A stretch of 64,000 bases of DNA, taken from the NCBI GenBank assembly GCA_938084675.1, contig CALKGM010000002.1:104193-168192 (forward strand). Direction: 5' to 3'. This document shows positions 17,810 through 25,637 of this stretch, one piece after another; the stretch's first letter is position 1; every line of letters starts with the position of its first letter. The DNA is from Candidatus Poseidoniaceae archaeon. GTDB lineage: Archaea; Thermoplasmatota; Poseidoniia; Poseidoniales; Poseidoniaceae. A model generated the notes under the pieces. That model was not told the DNA's origin. It did no database searches and saw only the letters and a list, made by a program, of their open reading frames with translations. A program made the translations under genes and the position numbers.

Positions 17810-18444
17810 TCCAATTCTTCTGATGAAAATACAGCAGGGTCAGGTCCAACTGGTAACTCGGCGAGCTCTTCTTCCGTAAGTTCTCTATCAACCGTGTCCG
17901 GGTGAAGAATCATTGAGTGACCATGTGGGTCCAATAATACCATTGTAATCGGTTCATCAATGTGGCCCTCCTTAAGCCCTTCAAGCCGTGATAGCATCAT
18001 GTTCAATGAACCCATTTCGTCCATGAGTTCCAAGCGATTCGCCTCATCTTCTGTTCGCAGGATTTCCGCTTCATGGCCCCGCTTGACCAAGTTGATAACG
18101 TCAATAAAACGATTCAAAACACCCTCAATGTTGGATACATATCCAGTTGAGTTTCCACCAGGGTTTACCTGTAGGTCAAGTTCTGGAATGCGGACAGTGC
18201 ATGATGAGGAGCGCACGACACGGGCACTGAGCAGTTCAGATGAATTCACAAACAAAGAACATCCTCCCGGTTTTTTTCCTTCGGCAGGGATGAAGTCTGT
18301 TTGCCTCCAGCCACATGCGTGGCATTGGACCGTTACTTGGGTATGTTCTCCGAAGTAAGGGATTTCGTCAACATGAGCGATCATCTTGACATTGCCGCTT
18401 ACCATGCAAATCGGGCATGGAATGTCAATATCTTGTTCGTCCAT
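17806..18444 (-). CDS. ZPR1-type zinc-finger protein
   Basis: 212 residues. A four-cysteine zinc finger is formed by CPIC near residue 10 and CHAC near residue 41, followed by GWRQTDF, which is the ZPR1 signature. The C-terminal beta-rich A/B domain follows (SSSCTVRIPELDLQV..GYVSNIEGVLNRF). Eukaryotic ZPR1 assists folding of eEF1A; archaeal single-unit versions are poorly studied. The start codon overlaps the stop of the SepF gene by one base (TGATG), so they are translationally coupled. Confidence 0.88.
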   Translation of the reverse strand: MDEQDIDIPCPICMVSGNVKMIAHVDEIPYFGEHTQVTVQCHACGWRQTDFIPAEGKKPGGCSLFVNSSELLSARVVRSSSCTVRIPELDLQVNPGGNSTGYVSNIEGVLNRFIDVINLVKRGHEAEILRTEDEANRLELMDEMGSLNMMLSRLEGLKEGHIDEPITMVLLDPHGHSMILHPDTVDRELTEEELAELPVGPDPAVFSSEELD

Positions 18445-19091
18445 CAGTTCACGTCCGTGAATTCACTTCTGTCAACGGCAAACCCTTCCATTTCCGTACC
18501 CTTCAGTCCTCGGCATCCCTCGGGCAGAAGCATCAATCGTGTTTCGGTCATCTGGATGATTTGACCCTGGAGGTCCCCTTCAATGAAGGTGTGAAGATTG
18601 TTCAAGGCTTGTGTAAACTCAGTTTTACGTTTGATCAGCCGCTTCATCTCAACGATGCATCCGTGTCCCTCAGCAACCCAATCCATGAGTTGATGGCATC
18701 CTGTGAGGTCGTGAAGTGTTGTATTGTGTAGTACCATCCCGTCTTCCTTGACGGGTACCGGTGCGTTTGGATACATGAGGTCTAAGTCATGGAATGTCAT
18801 TGATGATGTCGGAGGCCTTGACACGGCTTCATGCTCAGAACTTGGCATTCGGAACCTTCGCAGTTCATCGTTATCTGAGATGTCTTCATCATGATGAGGA
18901 TTCGAAAGTTTGGTCTCTGCCTGTTCAAGCAAATCCAAATCGGGCATCGCCGGGACAATGGCTTCATCCGCAGAACTGCGAATCGGCGCCTCATCAGGGG
19001 CTCCCGAAAATCGGTCCAACGAAGATTGAGCCTCGTCGGGAACCTTTGCCTTTTTTCTTCGCACAACCAAAGCAAGACGGCGGGGCTTCAT
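18444..19091 (-). CDS. sepF: SepF-like cell division protein
   Basis: 215 residues from the ATG at 19091. The C-terminal ~95 residues match the SepF/DUF552 fold: a short helix (TLHDLTGCHQLMDWVAEG), a strand (GCIVEMKRLIKRK), a long helix (EFTQALNNLHTFIEGDLQ) and a final strand (GQIIQMTETRLMLLPEG). In archaea SepF anchors FtsZ to the membrane. The very basic N-terminus (MKPRRLALVVRRKKAK) could be the membrane-binding segment, though a classic amphipathic helix is not obvious. Residues ~20-110 are acidic and probably disordered. Coupled to ZPR1; divergent from the proteasome gene. Confidence 0.72.
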   Translation of the reverse strand: MKPRRLALVVRRKKAKVPDEAQSSLDRFSGAPDEAPIRSSADEAIVPAMPDLDLLEQAETKLSNPHHDEDISDNDELRRFRMPSSEHEAVSRPPTSSMTFHDLDLMYPNAPVPVKEDGMVLHNTTLHDLTGCHQLMDWVAEGHGCIVEMKRLIKRKTEFTQALNNLHTFIEGDLQGQIIQMTETRLMLLPEGCRGLKGTEMEGFAVDRSEFTDVN

Positions 19092-19233
19092 CAACACTCC
19101 CCTTGATTCTTGTCATAGTGGCCAATATCGGTGTTTGTACCTCGGCTCCGACATTTCGTGACCTTCATAAGGGACATCGTCCACCGTAATCTTGAGCCTC
19201 AAGGTTCAAAGAGTGTCAACGGAAGGGAAAATC

Positions 19234-19854
19234 ATGACCGAACAACAAGGCGTCCTCAAAACCGGAACAAGTACCTTAGGAATCACTTTCAAAGGAGGTG
19301 TAGTTGTTGGAGCAGATCATCGAGCAACAATGGGGCACTTCATCGCAAACAAAAGCGTGCAAAAGCTGTTCAAAATTGGAGACAACCTTGCCCTAACTAC
19401 CGCTGGGCTCGTCGGACACGCTCAATCCCTCTCGCGCACACTCACCGCCGAGGTCGCTTTGTTTGAACTTCGTCGTCAACAACCTATGACTGTCAAAGGA
19501 GCAGCAACGCTCACTGCTAACATCCTCTCCGGACGTCCTCATTGGGTTCAGTTACTCATTGTCGGCGTTGACGCAGACGGTGGCCACGTCTATTCTATCG
19601 ATTCTGCTGGTGGTTCTATTCCTGATGCTTACTGCGCTACAGGTTCAGGTTCTCCTTACATGTACGGTGTGCTTGAAGATGGATTTAGCGAAGGTATGTC
19701 TCAAGCGGATGCATTAAAACTAGCGGCCCGCGCCCTTTACGCGTCAGGCCAACGTGATGCAGCCTCCGGAAACGGCATGGACTTGGCAGTAATCACACCC
19801 GCATCCGGCTACCAACAAGTCTCTCAAGAAGACATAGCAAAGCTCCTCAAGTGA
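19234..19854 (+). CDS. psmB: Proteasome beta subunit
   Basis: 206 residues from the ATG at 19234 with GGAAGG upstream. After a short propeptide (MTEQQGVLKTG) self-cleavage would expose the catalytic Thr of TSTLGITFKGG. Further hallmarks are GVVVGADHRAT, the Lys in HFIANKSVQKLFKI, and the GSGSPYMYGVLE loop with the later DAASGNGMDLAVI segment. Forms the catalytic rings of the archaeal 20S proteasome. The alpha subunit is not in this window. Followed 86 bp later by fttA. Confidence 0.95.
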   Translation: MTEQQGVLKTGTSTLGITFKGGVVVGADHRATMGHFIANKSVQKLFKIGDNLALTTAGLVGHAQSLSRTLTAEVALFELRRQQPMTVKGAATLTANILSGRPHWVQLLIVGVDADGGHVYSIDSAGGSIPDAYCATGSGSPYMYGVLEDGFSEGMSQADALKLAARALYASGQRDAASGNGMDLAVITPASGYQQVSQEDIAKLLK

Positions 19855-19869
19855 GCCTCATCGTATTCC

Positions 19870-19884
19870 TGCGGATTATCCGCA
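19870..19884. repeat. Palindrome upstream of fttA
   Basis: TGCGGAT and ATCCGCA arms of 7 bp around one central base, located 16 bp after the psmB stop and about 56 bp before the fttA start. Such a compact dyad suggests a protein-binding site more than an RNA hairpin, since the loop would be too small unless inner pairs open. Confidence 0.4.
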
Positions 19885-19940
19885 TTCGCCCTTTGGGCAT
19901 GTCACGGGTCGTGTGATAACGCAGGATTGAGGTAGATACT

Positions 19941-21845
19941 ATGCAAATGACCTACAAAGAACTGAAAGATGAAATTGCTAAGATTGTTCCAAAAGCAATC
20001 GACTACAGCGTGGACCTTGAAGCGGGTAACATCGCCATCATCACGACTGAAATGGACAAATTCGGAGGCAGAGACGGCCTTATTGGAAAGATTGCTAAGC
20101 GAATCAAAAGAAAGATTGTACTTCGTTCTCCAGTTGAGGCAATTATGGATATTGATGATGCCAAAGAGATTATTGAAACACTGATTCCAGAGGAATCTGA
20201 AATCACTGAAATGTATTTTGATGGATGCTACCGAGAGGTCATCATTCAATGCAAGAACCCAGGTACTGCAGTAGGTCGGCGAGGAGAAAATACTCGTAAG
20301 GTACGTGATGAAACCGGCTGGTCTGTTAAGGTAGAGCGAACGCCGCCTTTGTTCTCAAAGACGGTTCACGACATCCGAGGTTACCGACAAGAGAAAGCAG
20401 AAGAACGACGTAAACTCTTGAAGGATTTTGGACTTAATATCCACCGGCCCACTCGCCCTGGAGCAACTTGGGCCCGGGTAACAGCACTCGGGTCTTACCG
20501 TGAAGTTGGACGGGCATGTCACTTTGTAACCACCAATGAATCCCGGGTCATGATTGACGTTGGGGTGAACATCGCATCGGATACTGACCCTATGCCCTAC
20601 TTTACAGCACCTGAAGCATTGCCTCTTGAGAAACTTGACGCTGTTGTTTTGACACACTCGCACCTCGATCACGCTGGAATGTTGCCAGTTTTGTTCAAGT
20701 ATGGATACAGGGGTCCAGTCTACTGTACGCCTCCAACACGGGATTTGATGTTGTTATTGCAGACGGATTACCTCAAAGTCGGCGGGGCGGAAGGCAAGCG
20801 CTCCCCCTACGATATGGAAGACATTCGTATGTGCATGAAGCACGTTGTTGACGTCGATTGGGGTGAAACAACTGATATTGCCCCCGATGTGAAACTGACG
20901 TTCTCCAATGCGGGTCACATTCTCGGTTCATCTGCAGTTCATCTTAACATCGCAGATGGAAAGCATAACATTGTTTTCAGTGGAGACCAAAAGTATGAGA
21001 AATCCTGGCTCTTTGATGCAGCAAACACTCGGTTCCCTCGTGTGGAAACCCTTGTCATTGAATCGACATATGGTGCTTCAGGAGACTACCAGCCTTCTCG
21101 CCAAGAAGCCAACCAAGAACTACAGGATATTGTTTCAAGGACCCTACAGCGGGGAGGGAAAATCATTTGCCCTGTCTTTGCAGTTGGTAGGAGTCAGGAA
21201 GTCATGATTGCCATCGATGAACTCTTCCGCTCAGGCACAGTAAAACCTGTCCCAGTTTGGCTGGACGGTATGATCCAAGAAGCTACTGCAATCCACGCAT
21301 CGCATCCAAAGTACCTCACGAATGCACTGAGCAAGTCTCTGTTGAAGGATGACGGTGAGAATCCGTTTACCAGCGAATGGTTCCGTCCTGTAAAGGGCCG
21401 TGAACTCCGTGAAAGCATCGTTATGGACCCATCGCCATGTATTGTTCTCGCAACATCTGGAATGCTGAATGGGGGGCCAGTCATGGAGTACTTCAAGAAC
21501 TGGGCTCACGAAGAGAGGAACTCTCTCTGTTTCGTAGGTTACCAGGCAGAAGGAACTCTCGGGCGTCGCTTGCAGAAAGGCTTTGGAGAAGTTCCAATGA
21601 TGATCAATGGGAAAACAGAAATTGTGAAGATTGGTTGTGAGATGGTCACGATTGACGGTTTCTCTGGCCATTCAGATCGCCGCCAACTCTTGGAGTTCGT
21701 CGACCAGTTGAATCCTAAGCCGCGTAACATCATCTGCCATCACGGCGATTATCAGAAGTGTAACGAATTAGGTCACACTCTGAGGGAACGATACCGTTGC
21801 CGCACATACGCTCCAAAGAATCTTGAAACCGTCCGGCTCTTGTAA
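19941..21845 (+). CDS. fttA: Transcription termination ribonuclease FttA (aCPSF1)
   Basis: 634 residues. Archaeal homologue of the CPSF73 nuclease that cuts nascent RNA at U-rich sites and ends transcription. Order of domains: two N-terminal KH-type regions (residues 1-140, with GRRGENTRKV near 112-121), then a metallo-beta-lactamase domain with the zinc motif HSHLDH at 239-244, then the beta-CASP insert and a closing MBL segment (FSGHSDRRQLLEF, ICHHGDYQKC). SD GAGGTAG precedes the ATG. T-rich tracts after several genes here are plausible targets. Confidence 0.97.
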   Translation: MQMTYKELKDEIAKIVPKAIDYSVDLEAGNIAIITTEMDKFGGRDGLIGKIAKRIKRKIVLRSPVEAIMDIDDAKEIIETLIPEESEITEMYFDGCYREVIIQCKNPGTAVGRRGENTRKVRDETGWSVKVERTPPLFSKTVHDIRGYRQEKAEERRKLLKDFGLNIHRPTRPGATWARVTALGSYREVGRACHFVTTNESRVMIDVGVNIASDTDPMPYFTAPEALPLEKLDAVVLTHSHLDHAGMLPVLFKYGYRGPVYCTPPTRDLMLLLQTDYLKVGGAEGKRSPYDMEDIRMCMKHVVDVDWGETTDIAPDVKLTFSNAGHILGSSAVHLNIADGKHNIVFSGDQKYEKSWLFDAANTRFPRVETLVIESTYGASGDYQPSRQEANQELQDIVSRTLQRGGKIICPVFAVGRSQEVMIAIDELFRSGTVKPVPVWLDGMIQEATAIHASHPKYLTNALSKSLLKDDGENPFTSEWFRPVKGRELRESIVMDPSPCIVLATSGMLNGGPVMEYFKNWAHEERNSLCFVGYQAEGTLGRRLQKGFGEVPMMINGKTEIVKIGCEMVTIDGFSGHSDRRQLLEFVDQLNPKPRNIICHHGDYQKCNELGHTLRERYRCRTYAPKNLETVRLL

Positions 21846-22136
21846 TCACGACAATGGCATCTCGATGTCAAGGTCCATGGGGTCCGGCAGAGGTTCGTTA
21901 ACTCTTGAGGATTGGACCATCGTCCCGGAATTATGAGATTCAGCGATTGATATTACAGTTCGACCCGTTGTTTTATCTGAATTCCAAATTGTCAACGTGG
22001 CCCCCAAAACCGTGATGATTAAGGTTGCAATGACCAATGCGAGCGAATACTTACTTTCCAGGAATATCGCTCCAATCCACATCAATACATTGACCGCTGC
22101 TGCAGCGATCATGATGCTCCGTGGATTAGAGGCCAT
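21846..22136 (-). CDS. Small two-helix membrane protein
   Basis: 96 residues. Two hydrophobic helices (about 7-26 and 31-51) followed by a ~45-residue polar, probably cytoplasmic tail. No family recognised. The stop abuts the fttA stop, and its start codon lies only 15 bp from the start of the divergent PvlArgDC-like gene. Confidence 0.6.
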   Translation of the reverse strand: MASNPRSIMIAAAAVNVLMWIGAIFLESKYSLALVIATLIITVLGATLTIWNSDKTTGRTVISIAESHNSGTMVQSSRVNEPLPDPMDLDIEMPLS

Positions 22137-22151
22137 GGTAATCGCACCACC

Positions 22152-22829
22152 ATGTTGTTCATGAACCCGTTGCGACAGTGTATCGTCATGCAGCGGAGTT
22201 CAGGGCCATCGTGTCCCGGTTGGTTGATGACGGCAGTAGCGCCTTGGGGAGAAAATGCAGAGGATGCGTTTGACCAAGGATTGGTAGAACTCGGTTTAGG
22301 TGATGCAAGAATCATTCAAGCACAAGGGGCGATGTTACCACTCGGTTTTGGTGCAACTCCGCCTCGTCCTCTCCCGATGGGGTCATTGGTTGAATGTCAT
22401 CTTGCCACAGCATATGCATGGAACGGTTCTTCTGCTTCAGCAGGTGTTGCATGGGCGTCTTGTGTCACTCCAGAAGGCGATGAATGTACCATCGTTGCCA
22501 CCATTACAACTGCTCTTGACTATGAGGAAACCGTGCTCTTACTTCGTAGAAACCTTCAACGCCGGCTTGCAAGCAGGGATTTGGAAGTCATTGAGTTCGA
22601 TGTCGCAGTAGACGAAGTTACAGCAGGTCAAGACCATCACGGGGTAGCGATTGCAGCATTAATTTTGCCCGATTCACTCACGTTTGGGGCAAAAACACGC
22701 ACCGGTCCAATCCGTGGTGCTCTGACCCGAAAGGCTGAGGAACCAAAGAAGCGAGTGGACACAAAGGCGCCAGCAGCTCCAGCACGGCGTCCAGGGCAGC
22801 CACAGAATAATCATGACTTCACATTGTGA
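22152..22829 (+). CDS. PvlArgDC-like protein lacking the pyruvoyl-forming serine
   Basis: Up to 225 residues; ATGs at 22161 and 22188 are alternative starts. Residues 35-75 (NAEDAFDQGLVELGLGD, then PLPMGSLV) align with pyruvoyl-dependent arginine decarboxylase (NAFDGALLNAGIGN; LPMGALV in Methanocaldococcus). In true enzymes a Ser-Ser pair is self-cleaved to make the pyruvoyl group; here the same place reads Gln58-Gly59. The catalytic Glu in the MEYEG segment also seems replaced (around VATITT). So this is probably a non-catalytic family member. The last ~35 residues are basic and Pro/Ala-rich. A zinc-ribbon protein gene follows 31 bp later. Confidence 0.72.
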   Translation: MLFMNPLRQCIVMQRSSGPSCPGWLMTAVAPWGENAEDAFDQGLVELGLGDARIIQAQGAMLPLGFGATPPRPLPMGSLVECHLATAYAWNGSSASAGVAWASCVTPEGDECTIVATITTALDYEETVLLLRRNLQRRLASRDLEVIEFDVAVDEVTAGQDHHGVAIAALILPDSLTFGAKTRTGPIRGALTRKAEEPKKRVDTKAPAAPARRPGQPQNNHDFTL

Positions 22830-22860
22830 AGTTTATTTGTACTCACGGAAGTGATGAACC

Positions 22861-23301
22861 ATGGGTGAACAAAAATGGCTTGTCATACGATGTCCTGGGT
22901 GTAAATTGTGTTTTGGACATCGCTCAGTTTCGGGACGATGTCCACATTGTGGACAACGTGTTCAAGAGGATGCTGAAGTTTGCTTCATCGCCTCTTCATC
23001 TTCTGAGTTGCGGATGGAAGTCGCCCTTGCAAATACACCAGAACCTCTCAGGGATGCTTTGCGAGAAAAGTTGTCTGGAAACGAATTGTTGTTTGACCAA
23101 CCTCAAGCACCGTCCCCACATGTTTTGATTGATCTTGTCCGTCGCCGGTGCGATGAAGACAATTCAGTCGGTCGCGTCACCGTTAATTCGATTCTCGCCT
23201 CAAAACATGCCGATATGGATGCTGATGGCCTTATGGAGCGTGCTGAACAAGAAGGTTTAGTGCTCCGAATAGGCGATGGTCGCTGGCAGTTCCTTGAGTG
23301 A
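22861..23301 (+). CDS. Zinc-ribbon protein with C-terminal winged-helix-like region
   Basis: 146 residues. An N-terminal zinc ribbon is formed by CPGC near residue 11 and CPHC near residue 27 (WLVIRCPGCKLCFGHRSVSG). The C-terminal ~65 residues (VLIDLVRRRCDEDNSVGRVTV..ILASKH..GLMERAEQEGLVLRIGDGRW) look like a winged helix, with a final beta-wing. This resembles archaeal DUF5817-type proteins, a putative nucleic-acid binder; the exact family is unsure. It follows the PvlArgDC-like gene and precedes tRNA-Pro. Confidence 0.7.
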   Translation: MGEQKWLVIRCPGCKLCFGHRSVSGRCPHCGQRVQEDAEVCFIASSSSELRMEVALANTPEPLRDALREKLSGNELLFDQPQAPSPHVLIDLVRRRCDEDNSVGRVTVNSILASKHADMDADGLMERAEQEGLVLRIGDGRWQFLE

Positions 23302-23335
23302 AGTTCATAGGTTAGACCTCGTGGCCAAGGATAAC

Positions 23336-23413
23336 GGGCGTATGGGTTAGTTTGGCCTATACTCGGGCGTTTGGGACGCTTGGACCCAAGTTCAAATCTT
23401 GGTACGCCCACCA
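23336..23413 (+). tRNA. tRNA-Pro (anticodon UGG), CCA encoded
   Basis: Acceptor GGGCGTA (23336-23342) pairs with TACGCCC (23403-23409); discriminator A, then encoded CCA at 23411-23413. The T arm is CCAAG-TTCAAAT-CTTGG (23386-23402). The anticodon loop TTTGGGA (23370-23376) gives TGG with G at position 37, as usual for proline. The anticodon stem holds two G-U pairs and the D stem one mismatch. No intron. Confidence 0.95.
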
Positions 23414-23421
23414 TTACTGTC

Positions 23422-23721
23422 TTACCTTTGGTATTCACCAACGGAATGAACCCAAATGATGTGGAACCCAAATTGGGTTTTGACATACGATTTCGGGGGG
23501 GCTTCGAGTTCTGCTGACCAAACTGCTTCTTCAAAACCTTGTGCCATTTGGCCTTCTATGAATTCTCCCAAATCTCCACCTTTGCTCGCACTAGGGCAGT
23601 TGGAATATTTCTTTGCTAACTTTTTGAAAACTTTAAAGGGTTTTTTAGCAGCCTGAATCTCTTCAAGTAATTCTCTAGCGTCAGGTTTGTTGGTGACGAG
23701 AATGTGCCTTGCGTGAGCCAT
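23422..23721 (-). CDS. Parvulin-type peptidyl-prolyl isomerase
   Basis: 99 residues, a stand-alone PpiC/rotamase domain from ATG 23721. Signatures: ARHILVTNK at the N-terminus, AKKYSNCPSASKGGDLGEF in the middle, and TQFGFHIIWV at the C-terminus. No signal peptide, so cytoplasmic protein folding is likely. Similar short parvulins occur in mesophilic archaea of marine waters. The start lies 20 bp after the upstream glycosyltransferase gene ends, and its 3' end faces tRNA-Pro. Confidence 0.93.
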   Translation of the reverse strand: MAHARHILVTNKPDARELLEEIQAAKKPFKVFKKLAKKYSNCPSASKGGDLGEFIEGQMAQGFEEAVWSAELEAPPKSYVKTQFGFHIIWVHSVGEYQR

Positions 23722-23740
23722 CCGTGGCGTTTTTCTCCGG

Positions 23741-24760
23741 TCATGTCGTCGCATGTTTGTTCACCTTCTGTTTCGCCACCGTCGCCATTCTATCAAAAAG
23801 GTGCGCAAGGACCCAGCAGAACATCGCCAAAACATAAACCAGCCCACCTTCGATACCGACGAGTGAACCCAGTGTTCCACTGAGCCCAGTGAGCAATAAG
23901 AACCATCCCGATGTATAGGCCATGAATGCTCCAAGGGTTGCGACCGGTGTCTCTTTGGATACGATCCAGGAAACATTCCTGATATGATGTTGCACTGCCA
24001 TCATTGCTCCTACTCTAATGAAGAATGAAGCCGGCCTTATTGCGGAAGTCTCGTTTCTATAGATGGATTCAACGGGGACGTGGCCGATGGTCCAACCGTA
24101 TCTTGCCAGTTGAATGAGCCAAAAATTTGGATATCCATAGCCACGCCATGATTTATTCCAATTCCATGTTTCAAGAACTCTGTAAGATGTTGCTGTGAAA
24201 CCACATTGCGGGTCCCTGACGCGCTGTCCCGCAGCAAGTGAGGTGAAAAATGACAGTATGAATGATGCAATTTTACGTACAAATGGCATGTTGTTATATC
24301 CTTTTGAATGGATTGAGCGGTCACCTTTCACGTGGTCGTATCTGCCGGCAATTACTGGTTCAATAATCGCCTCCAAATCCTCAGGGTTCATTTGCCCGTC
24401 TCCAGCCATCACGGTACTAACAAAAGGAGATTCAAGTTGATTCAAGAGATACTGATGCCCTGCGTCAATGGCTCCACCAACTCCAATACCTCCCGTGTTT
24501 AGGATAATGACATTTGCAGAAGATGATGCTTCTCTAGCATACTGTTCTGTTGCATCAGTAGAGCCGTCATTGATGACAACTGCAAGGTCAACGAAAGAAG
24601 GAAGTGTTTCCAGAACACCAGCAATATGCAATTCTTCGTTTCGAGCAGGGATGACGACTCCCACACCCCACCCCTGTTGCATGGCTACGCCTACGGCCTG
24701 CTTCTCATGAAAGTACGCTTGAAACCCTTTCTTCCTTCTTCCTGTAAGAACAGGATTCAT
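23741..24760 (-). CDS. Family 2 glycosyltransferase with C-terminal membrane hairpin
   Basis: 339 residues. GT-A fold signatures: VVIPARNEELHI near residue 35, INDGSTDATE near 63-72, and MAGDGQMNPEDL near 118-129 supplying the metal-binding Asp. YGYPNFWL and RNETSAIRP follow the catalytic domain. Two hydrophobic helices near the C-terminus anchor it in the membrane, as in dolichol-phosphate sugar transferases. The start at 24760 has GGAG six bases upstream; ATG at 24682 is less likely. Probably moves a sugar from an NDP donor to a polyprenyl phosphate or lipid-linked glycan. Confidence 0.87.
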   Translation of the reverse strand: MNPVLTGRRKKGFQAYFHEKQAVGVAMQQGWGVGVVIPARNEELHIAGVLETLPSFVDLAVVINDGSTDATEQYAREASSSANVIILNTGGIGVGGAIDAGHQYLLNQLESPFVSTVMAGDGQMNPEDLEAIIEPVIAGRYDHVKGDRSIHSKGYNNMPFVRKIASFILSFFTSLAAGQRVRDPQCGFTATSYRVLETWNWNKSWRGYGYPNFWLIQLARYGWTIGHVPVESIYRNETSAIRPASFFIRVGAMMAVQHHIRNVSWIVSKETPVATLGAFMAYTSGWFLLLTGLSGTLGSLVGIEGGLVYVLAMFCWVLAHLFDRMATVAKQKVNKHATT

Positions 24761-24784
24761 AGGTCATCTCCAATAGGCCGCTTT

Positions 24785-25615
24785 GTGACTGAGTCCCTTC
24801 ATCGCCTTGTCCTGGTTGCTCGGGACATCGAATTGCGTGTTGTATCGCTTATTGTACGATGTCGCGAAGTAGCCGCAAATGTCATTGTTCTCGATACGGG
24901 TTCAAACGACGAGACCGTTGAATTAGCTCAAGAAGTTGGCTGCACAGTATACCATTACAAATCGGATCTATCGCCACAATCGATGGCATCTTTCCTTCAG
25001 GAACACGAAGAAACGAGTGGAAAGACACTGATACTGAAAGTTTCAAGGTCTTGGAAACTATCCGATTTGCCCCTCTCAGTTAACCGTGCACGTGAGCCTT
25101 GGGATATCCATTATACTTACAAGCATGAATCTCCTATTCCACAAGATGATGATGACGTCGTTTTCGCATCAACTGAAATGCGACATCTCGTATTGAGTGA
25201 AGAAGGCTGCAAAGCAATCGCATCGATGTCTCCCTTGGCAACTCAACAAGATGTTCCCGCCTCATTGCAAGTTCGATTCGTAGAAGCTGAGGCCCCCATC
25301 AATCTGCCTCAACGAGAATCATTGGCCACTGCATCCCGTTTTGCTCAACTGTTCTATTGGATGCTTGAATCAAAGCATCCATTGTTGCTCTTCGGAATCC
25401 CAGGTGTTGTTCTCTTTGTCCTTGGATACCGTTTATCTGGAGATTTAGCAACGATGTTTACTGAACTCAACAGCACTTCAATCGGTGTGACCCTGGCGAC
25501 AATTGCTATGACTCTGGTTGGACTTTTTGCAATGATGGTGGCTATTATTCTGTACATCATGGGGAAGCAAGTTGAACGAATACAACACCAATACAACTGG
25601 CCGAAACAAAATTGA
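24785..25615 (+). CDS. Degenerate GT2-like protein with membrane hairpin
   Basis: About 276 residues. The start is uncertain; GTG at 24785 avoids overlap with the divergent glycosyltransferase, and TTG at 24833 is another choice. The segment VVSLIVRCREVAANVIVLDTGSNDETVELAQEVG resembles the first half of a GT2 domain (DTGSNDET in place of DDGSTDxT). No DxD motif or acceptor-side catalytic segment follows; instead there are ~120 residues of unclear fold. Two C-terminal helices (LLLFGIPGVVLFVLGYRL and MTLVGLFAMMVAIILYIM) match the hairpin of the GT2 gene at 49.6 kb. It may be an inactive partner of a membrane glycosyltransferase. Confidence 0.6.
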   Translation: MTESLHRLVLVARDIELRVVSLIVRCREVAANVIVLDTGSNDETVELAQEVGCTVYHYKSDLSPQSMASFLQEHEETSGKTLILKVSRSWKLSDLPLSVNRAREPWDIHYTYKHESPIPQDDDDVVFASTEMRHLVLSEEGCKAIASMSPLATQQDVPASLQVRFVEAEAPINLPQRESLATASRFAQLFYWMLESKHPLLLFGIPGVVLFVLGYRLSGDLATMFTELNSTSIGVTLATIAMTLVGLFAMMVAIILYIMGKQVERIQHQYNWPKQN

Positions 25616-25637
25616 ACTTCTGAGGGGACTGACAAAT

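Noticed and set aside
17960..18358. 132-residue plus-strand frame
   Set aside because: Antisense to the ZPR1 gene, which has a complete zinc finger.
24626..24784. Earlier start for the degenerate GT gene
   Set aside because: Would overlap the well-supported start of the divergent GT2 (24760) and adds sequence without domain similarity.
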